Shown here: one piece after another, positions 1 through 9,080 of the stretch
How positions within the stretch are numbered: position 1 is the stretch's first letter
Layout: each line of letters starts with the position of its first letter
NCBI RefSeq assembly: GCF_003977755.1
Contig: NZ_RQWN01000001.1
Span: 698,995 to 762,994 of the forward strand
Source: Haloterrigena salifodinae
GTDB taxonomy: Archaea; Halobacteriota; Halobacteria; Halobacteriales; Natrialbaceae
DNA: 64,000 nucleotides
Direction: 5' to 3'
The notes under the pieces: model-generated
Told to the model about the DNA's origin: nothing
Seen by the model: only the letters and a program-made list of their open reading frames with translations
Database searches by the model: none
Made by a program: the position numbers and the translations under genes

Positions 1-464
1 AGACACGCCGTTCCCCGAATCCGCGCGTTCGGATCGTCGAGGCAGGCCCGGAACGCGTGGGTTGCGCCACCGATCGCGTACGGCATCCGGACGGCGAGGT
101 GGTAGAGACAGCGAAGGGACAGCCCTCGTTTGAGGTCGTTTCCGCTGGTCAGCAAGGCGAGCAGGTCGTCGACGCGATCCGCGAAGGCCTCGGGCGGCTC
201 CTCGGCGACCGCGCTAAACGTGATCAGCGTTCCCTCCGCGAACTCGTCCGACGTACGCAGTTCGTGGAAGAACGCTGCCGGATCGTCGACGAACAACGCC
301 GGATCGTCCTCGAGGAACCTGTAGACGGCCAGCGTGAGTCGTTGGTGTAGTTCGTCGTCGTCGACCGCGTCGGCCAATTCCTCCAGTTCTTCGAGGAGTT
401 CGCGCGTTCGCTCCCCGTCCGCGGCGCGTTCGAGCGCCGCTTCCGCGCGCTTGCGAGTGGGCAT
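1..464 (-). CDS. HEAT-repeat-like protein, C-terminus beyond window edge
   Basis: Open reading frame from an ATG at 464 that continues off the left edge (about 154 codons visible, no stop). The N-terminus is a charged helix (MPTRKRAEAALERAA), followed by alternating amphipathic helices. Each unit looks like the repeat of an alpha-solenoid (for example LTLAVYRFLEDDPALF and LSLRCLYHLAVRMP), which is the appearance of HEAT/ARM-type scaffolds. No catalytic motif is visible. The specific role is unknown; such proteins usually mediate protein contacts. The gene points away from the acyl-CoA dehydrogenase gene's 3' end with an 82-nt gap, so the two could be co-transcribed on the minus strand. The coding call is supported by strong G/C at third codon positions. 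Confidence 0.75.
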   Translation of the reverse strand, partial: MPTRKRAEAALERAADGERTRELLEELEELADAVDDDELHQRLTLAVYRFLEDDPALFVDDPAAFFHELRTSDEFAEGTLITFSAVAEEPPEAFADRVDDLLALLTSGNDLKRGLSLRCLYHLAVRMPYAIGGATHAFRACLDDPNARIRGTAC

Positions 465-546
465 TCATCCGCAATCGTCGCCGAAGGTGAAAGAAGGCCG
501 CGTCTCGCCCGTAGCGCAGTCCGTTCCGTCCCGGTCACGGATTAGC

Positions 547-1677
<1,131 letters not shown>

Positions 1678-1823
1678 ACGGGCCGGACGACCGCCGGACA
1701 CATAGTCTCCCCCGTCGGTCCATCGACGGGCGCCACAGATTTGTTATAGGCGTGATAGGTAAACAAGAGATAAATAAAAGCGAACCAGAAATACTATTTG
1801 GAGTTACTGTATCTGATGGTGTA

Positions 1824-2975
1824 ATGTCTGAGGACATCACCAGACGGAACTTCCTACGAACTAGCAGTGCGGGCGCGGCCGCGGTCGGTCTCGGGGGACT
1901 GGCCGGGTGTACGAGTAGCCTCCCGTTCGTCGGCGACGGCGGCGCGTCGAGCGCCGACGTCGACTCGTGGCTCGTCGACCCCTCGTTCACGGACCTCTTC
2001 CAAGACGACGAACTGTCGAACGATTACCAGAGCGCCGAACTACAGAGCAACGAGCAGCGAAACCGAACGTTCAACGGCGTCGTCCCCCAGGCCATCTTCG
2101 ACAACGAGGAGGAACTCATCACCTACTGGCCGCTCCAGCAAGGGTCCGACCGGCGGAGCAGAGTCGGTGTGAGCGCGAGCGACCTCGATTGGCAGCTCTC
2201 CCAGCGCGTGAACTACGAGTTCACGTACTCCTACAGCACGGGATACAGCGACAGGGAACGGACGAAACGGCAGTCGCTCACTGTCGTCACGTTTGCGGGG
2301 TCGTTCGACCCTGCGACCATCGAGGAGAATCTGAACGACTGGGCCGACGATCAATTCCCCGAGGACAGCGACAACGGCCTCGAGAGCGCCGGCGAACGCG
2401 AGGGGTTCGATCTCTACGAGACCGATGGACGAGCCTTCGGCGTCAGCGACGAGTACGTCGTTGAAGCGGACGGCGACGGCTATCTCGATGCGACCGCCGC
2501 GCTCGAGGCGGCGATCGACGCCCACGCGAACGCGGACGGGCGCTGGTCCGAGACGGACGACGGCGAGACGTTGCTGTCGTCGTTCGATAACGGACATATG
2601 GACGACTCGACCGTTCACGAGTCGGCCGAGTCGCGGTTGAAGACGCAGTTGGGGCTGCCCAGTGACACCGACCTCGGCGACCTGTCCGACGAGGAACTCG
2701 CCAATCGGAAGAAGGCCAACGACTTCGGCGACTGGGAGGAGGGGTTGGTCGGGACGGCGACCGCGCACGAGTTCGACGGCGACTCGACCGATCTCCGCAA
2801 GGTCTACCTGTACGAGAGCGAGGGCGCCGCCGACGCGGACACCCTCGACGACTACGTCGATTCGAACCGCGACATCGGCGATGAGTTCGCGACGCTCGAG
2901 GACTACTCGATCGACACGGACGGCCGGACGCTACTGCTCACCGGAACCGTTCGAACGAGAGCGCTCATCATGTAA
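1824..2975 (+). CDS. Tat-exported lipoprotein of unknown function
   Basis: 383-aa protein with a twin-arginine signal (TRRNFLR at residues 6-12) and a lipobox ending LAGC near residue 30, so it is probably exported folded and lipid-anchored on the outer face of the membrane. The mature part is acidic, with no motif I recognise. It has alternating beta-like segments and a repeated theme of short hydrophobic strands (SLTVVTFAG, GLVGTATAHEF). The start at 1824 puts the RR motif at the usual distance from the N-terminus; an upstream in-frame ATG at 1752 would add 24 non-signal residues. The 3' end overlaps the convergent aldolase gene by 45 bp. Confidence 0.85.
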   Translation: MSEDITRRNFLRTSSAGAAAVGLGGLAGCTSSLPFVGDGGASSADVDSWLVDPSFTDLFQDDELSNDYQSAELQSNEQRNRTFNGVVPQAIFDNEEELITYWPLQQGSDRRSRVGVSASDLDWQLSQRVNYEFTYSYSTGYSDRERTKRQSLTVVTFAGSFDPATIEENLNDWADDQFPEDSDNGLESAGEREGFDLYETDGRAFGVSDEYVVEADGDGYLDATAALEAAIDAHANADGRWSETDDGETLLSSFDNGHMDDSTVHESAESRLKTQLGLPSDTDLGDLSDEELANRKKANDFGDWEEGLVGTATAHEFDGDSTDLRKVYLYESEGAADADTLDDYVDSNRDIGDEFATLEDYSIDTDGRTLLLTGTVRTRALIM

Positions 2976-3878
2976 CTCGAGCGCCTCGAGTCGCTCGCGC
3001 AGTTCGTCGGCCGACGCCTCGTCTTTCAACCGGAGCGGGCTTCGGAGCGGCCCGGCGTCGAATCCCCGGAACCGCAGAGCGGTCTTGACGCCGGACATGT
3101 ACCCGCCGCCGTGTTTGAACGCGTCGCGGACGTCGAACACCCGGCTCTGCAGTTCGCGGGCGCGCTCCTCGTCGCCGTCGTCGTAGGCTTCGTAGACGTC
3201 GACGACGAGTTCCGGGAAGACGTTCGCGACGGCGCTGACGAGACCGGAACAGCCGATCTCCAGCCCCGTAAACAGCAGCGAATCCGACCCCGCGAGGAAG
3301 GTCAGGTCGGGGTGGGCATCGATCGCCTGGGCGAGCCAGGGGACGTTCTTGCTCGAATCCTTGACGCCCGCGAGGTTATCGATCTCGGCGAGTTCGTCGA
3401 GCGTCTCGAGGGCGAGTTCGTTGCCGGTCTTGCTGGGGATGTGGTAGACGTAGACCGGCAGGGAGACGGCCTCGGCGACGCGCCGGTAGTGGGTGAGCGC
3501 GGCCTCGTGGTCGACCGGATAGTAGTAGGGCGTGACGACGACGATGCCGTCGGCGCCGACGGATTCGGCGTGTTCGGCGTGGGTGATGGTCTCGTAGGTG
3601 CTCGGCGCGCCGACGCCGGCGATGACGGGAACCTCACCGCCGACTTCGTCGACGACGGCCTCGACGACGCCCTGCCGTTCCTCGCCGGTCAGCAGCGGGA
3701 ACTCGCCGTTGGTGCCCAGCGGGAAGACGCCGTGAACGTCCCGGTCGACGACGAAGCGGGCGTGTTCAGCCGTCGTCTCGTAGTCGACCGATTCGTCTTC
3801 GTGGAACGCGGTGATCGTCGGCGGGACGACGCCGTGGAGGCCCAGCGGGTCGCCGGCTCCGGGTTCGTGGTGTGACAT
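2931..3878 (-). CDS. DapA/DHDPS-superfamily aldolase (candidate 2-keto-3-deoxy sugar acid aldolase)
   Basis: 315-aa class I aldolase of the dihydrodipicolinate synthase superfamily. Key elements are all present: GTNGE (residues 55-59), a conserved Tyr in VYVYHIPSK (Tyr145), and the Schiff-base Lys in AGVKDSS (Lys173). The family includes DHDPS, N-acetylneuraminate lyase and KDG aldolase. The Tyr motif is YHIP rather than the YNxP typical of lysine biosynthesis, and gdh-gfcR lies 2.6 kb away, so a keto-deoxy-gluconate type aldolase is my preferred but unproven reading. A TATA box sits 25-31 nt before the ATG, with an inverted repeat between the two. The 3' end overlaps the convergent lipoprotein gene. 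Confidence 0.88.
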   Translation of the reverse strand: MSHHEPGAGDPLGLHGVVPPTITAFHEDESVDYETTAEHARFVVDRDVHGVFPLGTNGEFPLLTGEERQGVVEAVVDEVGGEVPVIAGVGAPSTYETITHAEHAESVGADGIVVVTPYYYPVDHEAALTHYRRVAEAVSLPVYVYHIPSKTGNELALETLDELAEIDNLAGVKDSSKNVPWLAQAIDAHPDLTFLAGSDSLLFTGLEIGCSGLVSAVANVFPELVVDVYEAYDDGDEERARELQSRVFDVRDAFKHGGGYMSGVKTALRFRGFDAGPLRSPLRLKDEASADELRERLEALELHDERSRSNGSGEQ

Positions 3879-3909
3879 AGCCGTTCGTCCGCCGTGAACG
3901 GCTATAAAA
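3879..3909 (-). promoter_or_regulatory. TATA box plus 8-bp inverted repeat before the aldolase gene
   Basis: On the minus strand TTTTATA (3903-3909) lies 25-31 nt before the ATG at 3878, the spacing of a leaderless haloarchaeal transcript. A perfect inverted repeat, AGCCGTTC (3879-3886) and GAACGGCT (3896-3903), fills the space between TATA box and start codon and touches the TATA box. That is a position where a bound regulator would block initiation. The operator role is inference. Confidence 0.6.
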
Positions 3910-4018
3910 GACAGCCTTACGGCACGTTCGATCGACGGGATGGTTCTGGGCGTTAGAATCAGCGATCTCGCGTTCTGACGCCGTTCGGCGCGATCCGCAC
4001 GCCGATTCGACCGGACCG

Positions 4019-4696
4019 CTACTCGGTCGCCAGTTCGCCCGTTGGTTCGTCGAGTTGCTCGCTGGCGAGCACGCGGTTGGCCCGACGGAGCCGCTCGGAC
4101 AACGCCTGGTGAGAGATATCGAGTTCGTTGGCCAACTCCTCGAGCGAAATCTCCCGCGGGACGTCGTAGTAGCCCTGGCGGTAGGCTTCGGCGATCGCCT
4201 CCTGCTGGGGCTCGGTCAGCGCCGCGGTCGTCTCGAGGTCCTCGTCCTGGCCGGCTTCGACCATCCGGCGGACGTCGACGCGAGCGCCTTGTTCCTCGAT
4301 GGCCGAGACGGCGTCGGAGAGTTCCTCGCGCTCGGGGAAGAGCAGTCGGAGCGTCCACTGACCCTCGCTGACCTGCGCGTCGAGTAGCGTGCCGCCGTTG
4401 GAGTAGACCGCACAACAGACGGAACCGACGTCCTCGCCGTACTGGAGGCGGTAGAACCACTCGTCGTCGTCGGTGTTCTCGAGGAGTTGCTGGTAGTCGG
4501 CGACGGTGGGATCGTCCTCGAGGGCCTCGTCGATCACGTCGGGATCGACGTTCGAGAACCAGACGAGAGGCGTCGTCCGCACCGGGCCCTCGGCGACGAC
4601 GCTTTCGACGCGGACTTCCATCTCCGGCAGTTGCTGTAACGTCTCGGCGAGCGCGAACTCGTCGGTCGAAAGCGTGAGCTCTGCGATCGTCGTCAT
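4019..4696 (-). CDS. Bat-type helix-turn-helix transcriptional regulator
   Basis: 225-aa regulator of the haloarchaeal bacterio-opsin-activator (Bat/HTH_10) type. The first 150 residues form a sensor-like beta-rich domain (WTLRLLFPEREEL and similar segments). The C-terminus carries the characteristic pattern LTEPQQEAIAEAYRQGYYDVP, then an HTH with LEELANELDISHQALSERLR. It should bind DNA and tune transcription with TFB/TBP; target genes are unknown. The start at 4696 (MTTIAEL) is the first Met consistent with the family. It is flanked by a 360-nt gap that contains a nested inverted repeat. Confidence 0.88.
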   Translation of the reverse strand: MTTIAELTLSTDEFALAETLQQLPEMEVRVESVVAEGPVRTTPLVWFSNVDPDVIDEALEDDPTVADYQQLLENTDDDEWFYRLQYGEDVGSVCCAVYSNGGTLLDAQVSEGQWTLRLLFPEREELSDAVSAIEEQGARVDVRRMVEAGQDEDLETTAALTEPQQEAIAEAYRQGYYDVPREISLEELANELDISHQALSERLRRANRVLASEQLDEPTGELATE

Positions 4697-5058
4697 CGGT
4701 CGATCACCCCGTCGGTAGAGCTCGAGTCCGGTCGATGAACGATGCCGCTGTCGTACGTGTGTGGGGACCCGAATCGTCTCATAATTATCTCGCCGATCCA
4801 CGTCAGGGGTGGCGAGAGCGCCTGTCGGCACTCGGCGATGCCGGCGTGCTCGTCGGCGCCACACCCGCTCGGATCGTGCTATCACTCGATAGCGCTCCCG
4901 TCCGGTTGATGAGCAGGCTTTTGTCTTCCAGCCGTTTAAGACAGCTGCTCACCATCGATGACGGTCAGCACGTCGGAGCTGTTAGGGCGGCAGAACGATC
5001 GGTCGCATCCGTCCGACGCGAGCCACGAGAGACGAATACGTCGACTTCCGCTCCCGAC
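4697..5058. other. intergenic region with nested inverted repeat
   Basis: No convincing gene: reading frames across it lack family resemblance and start sites. It contains TGAGCAG (4910-4916) pairing with CTGCTCA (4945-4951), and inside that GTCTT (4923-4927) pairing with AAGAC (4938-4942), so a branched or interrupted hairpin is possible. A shorter repeat GCTATC/GATAGC lies near 4878-4893. It is upstream of the Bat-type regulator and downstream of the HAD gene on the minus strand. Confidence 0.5.
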
Positions 5059-6330
5059 TCAATCGAGTCGCGCCAGTCTGTTCATCGCATATATCGTCCG
5101 CAGCACGTCCACGCTCTTCCCGCGGTCGAAGACGAGTTCGTCGGTCTCGAGGACGTGCTCTAAGGTGTCCTGGGAGGCGTGTTCGGGCGCCGCGGCGATC
5201 CCCGCGTCGTGTTCGTCGGCCCACTTCATCACGCGCAGGTCGCTCTTCGAGTCGCCCATCACGAGCGAGAACGGATCGTCGACGCCCAACACGTCCAGCG
5301 CGCGTTCGACGCCGACGACCTTGTTCAACTCGAGGCTGCCGATCTCGGCCGCGTCGGCCTCGTAGTAGGCGACGTCGATCCGGTCGAGGACGGCAGTCAG
5401 CGGCTCGGGGACGGCGTCGCCATCGATGTCGGGATAGCCGCCCTCGCTCTCGAGGACGCTCCTGATCTCGGGGTCCTGATCGGCGTAGAAGGCCCGCGTC
5501 CAGTCGGTGACCGTCTCGCCCGCGAGCTCGATCTCTCCGTCGTCGCGCGACGCCTCGAGGGCGGTGCCGACGGCGTCGGCCAGCAGGTCGATCAGGTAGA
5601 CCAGCGCCGCGTCGATGGTCTCCCGGGCCTTCGCGGAGCCGGTCTCGTAGTTGGGCTTCATCGTGATGTTGAACTCGTTGCCCTGCAGGTGACAGCCCCG
5701 CCGGAGGCCCTCGGGAGCCTCGGGAAGCACCCGCGCGCGAACGTCGTCGAAGACGTCCCGGATCTCGGCGTCTAACTCCTCGTAGAGCAGTTGCTTCGTG
5801 TCGGCGCCGTGGCCCGGCGTGAACACGCCCGTCCCAGCCTCGTAGACGATCGAGAGGTTCCCCGAGTGGACGATTTCGCTGCCCAGCCCCTGGATGGCAA
5901 ACCCCTTGACGTTCTCCAAGGTCTGGCCGGTACAGATGACGATCGGAACGCCCGCCTCGTGGAACTCCGTCAGGACGTGAAGCGTGTCGCGGGGAATCTC
6001 GTTGTCCGTTCCCCCCGCGGAGCGCAACGTCTCGTCGACGTCCAACACGAGGACGTTGACCGCGCGGCCGTACTTGGCCTCGAGGTCCAGCGCGGTGAAG
6101 GCCTGATCGCGGTCGGCGCGGGCGGCGACCTCCGCGAACGTCTCGCCGGCCGCGAAGTCGCCACGGATCTCGTCCTTCCGCCGCTCGAGTTCCTCGTTGG
6201 CGCCCTGCCAGTGCTCGAGTGCGACGCGGGAGTCGATCGCCGGGAAGACGTCGACGAACGCCTGGTACTCCCGCAGCCGGTCCGTGTCGTACTCGTCGTA
6301 GAGCCGATAGACGAGATCGTATCGTTCCAT
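5059..6330 (-). CDS. HAD-superfamily phosphatase-like protein
   Basis: 423-aa protein. The first 90 residues are helical and specific to this family. The HAD core follows: motif I VLDVDET (Asp97 nucleophile, Asp99 acid/base), motif II VICTGQT, and motif IV VMGDSKSD near residue 370. A large cap is inserted between motifs II and IV, as in type II (Cof-like) HADs that act on phosphorylated small molecules. The substrate is unknown; proximity to gdh and gfcR is suggestive of a sugar phosphate, but this is only inference. Start ATG at 6330 (MERYDLVYRL). It is divergent from gdh across a 125-bp promoter region. Confidence 0.85.
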   Translation of the reverse strand: MERYDLVYRLYDEYDTDRLREYQAFVDVFPAIDSRVALEHWQGANEELERRKDEIRGDFAAGETFAEVAARADRDQAFTALDLEAKYGRAVNVLVLDVDETLRSAGGTDNEIPRDTLHVLTEFHEAGVPIVICTGQTLENVKGFAIQGLGSEIVHSGNLSIVYEAGTGVFTPGHGADTKQLLYEELDAEIRDVFDDVRARVLPEAPEGLRRGCHLQGNEFNITMKPNYETGSAKARETIDAALVYLIDLLADAVGTALEASRDDGEIELAGETVTDWTRAFYADQDPEIRSVLESEGGYPDIDGDAVPEPLTAVLDRIDVAYYEADAAEIGSLELNKVVGVERALDVLGVDDPFSLVMGDSKSDLRVMKWADEHDAGIAAAPEHASQDTLEHVLETDELVFDRGKSVDVLRTIYAMNRLARLD

Positions 6331-6406
6331 GGGAGCTACTGACAGGAGCAGCCGGATAATCGTTTTCAGTGCCGGCGACGACGCGCGAGAGAGGCCGCTG
6401 TGTTTT

Positions 6407-6428
6407 TACTCGAATAGGAATAAATACT
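6407..6428 (+). promoter_or_regulatory. gdh promoter: TATA box and TrmB-like site
   Basis: TAAATACT (6421-6428) is centred about 31 nt before the gdh ATG at 6456, fitting leaderless initiation. Directly upstream and overlapping the BRE/TATA is TACT-N7-GAATA (6407-6422). This differs by one base from TACT-N7/8-GAGTA, the motif I recall for TrmB of Halobacterium. A trmB gene is present at 59695-60753 in this window. The site assignment is inference. Confidence 0.5.
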
Positions 6429-6455
6429 TAATCCTGCGGTGCGTAGGCAGTTCGC

Positions 6456-7553
6456 ATGAAAGCTATCGCAGTTGAGCCCGGGGCGGGGACGCCGTCGTTG
6501 ATCGACCTACCCGTTCCCGAACCAGCACCCGGCGAAGCCCTCGTTCGGACGCTCCGCGTCGGCGTCGACGGCACCGACGACGAGGTCATCGCCGGCAGTC
6601 ACGGCGGCGTCCCCGACGGCGACGACCGCCTCGTCCTCGGTCACGAGGCCGTCGGCGTCGTTGAAGATCCCAACGGCACCGACCTCGAGGAGGGACAGTA
6701 CGTCGTCCCAACGGTGCGTCGACCGCCGGCGGGAGTAGAGACGAACGACTACTTCGAGCGCGGCGAGCCCGACATGGCGCCCGAGGGAGCGTACGTCGAG
6801 CGCGGAATCGTCGGCGCCCACGGCTTCATGGCCGAATACTTCACGAGTCCCGCCGACTGCCTCGTACCGATCTCCGCCGACCTCGCACCGGTCGGCTTCC
6901 TCGTCGAGCCGATCAGCATCACCGAGAAGGCCATCGAACACGCCGCAGCGGCGCGGTCAGCGTTCGACTGGCAGCCTGAATCCGTGCTCGTCCTCGGTAA
7001 CGGCTCGTTGGGCCTGTTGACGGCGGCGATGTTCCGGACGACAATGGGGTACGACCGGGTCTACTGTCTGGGCCGGCGCGACCGACCCCACCCGTCGATC
7101 GCCATCCTCGACGAACTCGACGTGACGTACATCGACTCCCGCGAGACGTCGGTCCCGGAGATTCCGGAGGTTTACGAGCCGATGGACGTCGTCTACGAGG
7201 CCACCGGCTACGCGAAACACGCGTTCGAGTCAATCGAGGCGCTCGCACCCAACGGCGTCGCCGCCCTGCTGGGCGTCCCCGGCGACTGGAGCTTTGAAGT
7301 CGAGGGCGGTCGCCTCCACCGCGAGCTGGTCTTGCACAACAAGGCCGTCGTCGGCAGTGTCAACTCGAACCGCGACCACTTCGCGTCGGCCATCGATACG
7401 ATGGCCGGCCTGCCGTCGTGGGTCATCGAAGACGTCGTGAGCGGTGTCTACGGCCTCGAGGAGTACGAACGGGCGTTTGCGGACCCGACCGACGACGCGA
7501 CTGCCGACGACGACACGACTATAAAAACGGCCGTCGAATTCAGTCACATATGA
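6456..7553 (+). CDS. gdh: glucose 1-dehydrogenase (Zn-dependent, haloarchaeal type)
   Basis: 365-aa medium-chain dehydrogenase closely resembling the Haloferax mediterranei enzyme in many stretches (MKAIAV, ALVRTLRVGVDGTD, LVLGHEAVGVV, VVPTVRRPPA, FVEPISITEKA-like). It oxidises beta-D-glucose to gluconolactone with NAD(P)+, the first step of the semiphosphorylative Entner-Doudoroff pathway. Zinc ligands of the haloarchaeal type are present: Asp38 (in place of the usual Cys) and His63, with Glu64 following; the later Glu is in LVEPISI. The Rossmann motif is VLGNGSLGLL. The stop codon overlaps the gfcR start (ATGA), so the two are translationally coupled. Confidence 0.96.
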   Translation: MKAIAVEPGAGTPSLIDLPVPEPAPGEALVRTLRVGVDGTDDEVIAGSHGGVPDGDDRLVLGHEAVGVVEDPNGTDLEEGQYVVPTVRRPPAGVETNDYFERGEPDMAPEGAYVERGIVGAHGFMAEYFTSPADCLVPISADLAPVGFLVEPISITEKAIEHAAAARSAFDWQPESVLVLGNGSLGLLTAAMFRTTMGYDRVYCLGRRDRPHPSIAILDELDVTYIDSRETSVPEIPEVYEPMDVVYEATGYAKHAFESIEALAPNGVAALLGVPGDWSFEVEGGRLHRELVLHNKAVVGSVNSNRDHFASAIDTMAGLPSWVIEDVVSGVYGLEEYERAFADPTDDATADDDTTIKTAVEFSHI

Positions 7554-8200
7554 AAAACGTCGACGACCTCATCGAGAGCGCGGCCGAGCTCGCAGCCCGG
7601 GGCCTCTCGAAGGGAGAGATCGCGGACGAACTGAACGTCTCCCGGGAGACGGCGAGCTGGCTCGTCGAGCGCAGCGACGCGACGACACAGCCAAGCGACC
7701 GACCGCAGAACGGCACCGCGAGCCCCAGCGGCCCCCAGGACATCCACGTCGATTGGTCGGCTATCGGCCGGGACAGCAAACGCATGAGCGCGATCGCGGA
7801 GGCGATGGCCGACATGCTCGCCAAACACGGCGAGGACGTCGATCTGACGATCGGCATCGAGAAGGCCGGCGGCCCCATCGCGACGCTGGTCGCCCGGGAA
7901 CTCGAGACCGACCTGGGAACGTACACTCCCGCGAAACACCAGTGGGAGGAGGGCGACATCGATGAGTTAGGCGGCACGTTCAGCCGGAACTTCGCGGGCA
8001 TCCGCGACCGCGAGTGCTACATCGTCGACGACACGATCACCAGCGGCACGACGATGCGCGAGACCATCGAGGCCATCCGCGCGGAGGGTGGCGAGCCGCT
8101 GGCCTGCGTGGTCCTCGCGGACAAGCAGGGCGTCGAGGAACTCGAGGGCGTTCCCGTCTACTCGCTGTTGCAGGTCATCAGCGTCGGGAAGGAGGAGTGA
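7550..8200 (+). CDS. gfcR: sugar-sensing PRTase-like regulator GfcR
   Basis: 216-aa protein with an N-terminal helix-turn-helix (residues 5-42: LSKGEIADELNVSRETASWL) joined by a Pro/Ser-rich linker to a phosphoribosyltransferase domain. The PRPP-binding loop is VDDTITSGTT (159-168). It resembles orotate phosphoribosyltransferase but is the GfcR-type regulator known in Haloferax volcanii as activator of glucose-degrading (semiphosphorylative Entner-Doudoroff) genes. In that organism it also neighbours gdh. The start ATG at 7550 overlaps the gdh stop by 4 nt. It may sense a phosphorylated sugar metabolite through the PRTase fold. Confidence 0.93.
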   Translation: MKNVDDLIESAAELAARGLSKGEIADELNVSRETASWLVERSDATTQPSDRPQNGTASPSGPQDIHVDWSAIGRDSKRMSAIAEAMADMLAKHGEDVDLTIGIEKAGGPIATLVARELETDLGTYTPAKHQWEEGDIDELGGTFSRNFAGIRDRECYIVDDTITSGTTMRETIEAIRAEGGEPLACVVLADKQGVEELEGVPVYSLLQVISVGKEE

Positions 8201-8311
8201 CGGGCGACGGTCGCGGTCACCGCGCCGTCGCAACTTGGAAGCGGGAGCAGCCGCCGGCTCAGTAACGATTCGTTTTCCGATTCGACGTCGCCGAGTCGGT
8301 GTACCGGTTTC

Positions 8312-8355
8312 GCCCGTAACCGTCGCCTCGGTTGCCCGTAACCGTCGCCCCGATC
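8312..8355. repeat. two-copy 22-bp tandem repeat
   Basis: Two adjacent 22-nt units (8312-8333 and 8334-8355) both begin GCCCGTAACCGTCGCC and match at 19 of 22 positions. They lie in the 280-bp gap between gfcR and a small lipoprotein gene. No function is evident. Confidence 0.7.
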
Positions 8356-8480
8356 GACCGATACCGGACCGTCGGTCGCACCTCGATCCGGACGACGTAA
8401 ACACGCGTTGGCGTCGGCGCCTCGCGGCTAAGCTCCGAATTCTCTTGGCACTCACTCGCCGGCGGTCTAGCGAAGCCACA

Positions 8481-8777
8481 ATGGCGATCCAACCTACTCG
8501 CAGACGATTGATCGCACTGAGCAGTACGATCGGTCTCGCGGCGCTGGCCGGCTGTGGTGATGGTGGTGGCGGTAACGGTGAAGACCAGGAGGGACCGGAG
8601 GAAGAACCGGCGGCGCCGGAAGACAACGAATCGGAGACGCCGGAAGAAAACGAAAGCGAGGAGGAGAACGGTTTCGCGACCAACGAGACCGAAGACAACG
8701 AAACAAACGAGACTGACGGCAACGAGAGCGACGGCAACGACTCCGAAGAAAACGAAACGAACGGCGGCGGCGAATAA
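8481..8777 (+). CDS. small sequon-rich acidic lipoprotein
   Basis: 98-aa predicted lipoprotein. The Tat-like N-terminus (TRRRLIALSS) and lipobox LAGC (Cys at about residue 25) are followed by a disordered, very acidic tail. The tail has about eight N-x-S/T sequons (NES, NET, NDS), so heavy N-glycosylation at the cell surface is possible. There is no folded domain. The tail type is shared with the lipoproteins at 9081 and 20398. Start ATG at 8481 directly precedes the signal peptide. Function unknown; the visible features fit a surface stalk or spacer. Confidence 0.75.
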   Translation: MAIQPTRRRLIALSSTIGLAALAGCGDGGGGNGEDQEGPEEEPAAPEDNESETPEENESEEENGFATNETEDNETNETDGNESDGNDSEENETNGGGE

Positions 8778-9080
8778 CGTCGTCGAGGTGCGTCTCCGTC
8801 CCGAATCGGATCGCACCGCGCACGGACTTCGCCGCAGGATACCGGTTGCGCTTGGATCGGGACGGTGCGTGTTCCCCTCGAGCGCCGGGACGGGCTGGCT
8901 CCGTAGCGAACGCAGGGCGTGGGTTTTTCGCCGTGAAGCCGCCAAATTGGATACAGATTGCCGTCTCCGTGAGTCGACGGCGTGCTCCGCCGGCCGGCCG
9001 CAGTTTGGCGTTAAGCGGCCGCCGGGAACGCCGCCGATCGATCGAACTCGATCACCGTACCGCCGCATTATCGATCTCCA
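8778..9080. other. intergenic region, no gene seen
   Basis: 303 nt between two same-strand lipoprotein genes. It is GC-rich with several GGCCGCC-type runs. No ORF with a credible start or family resemblance and no clear TATA box at leaderless spacing before 9081. Confidence 0.5.

Noticed and set aside
2931-4460. Extended 509-codon version of the DapA-type aldolase
   Set aside because: The added N-terminus overlaps the Bat-type regulator and the promoter at 3903-3909, and is Arg-rich and unrelated to the family; the true ATG is 3878.
4735-5163. 142-codon plus-strand frame between HTH and HAD genes
   Set aside because: Runs antisense into the HAD gene, no domain, no TATA at suitable distance.
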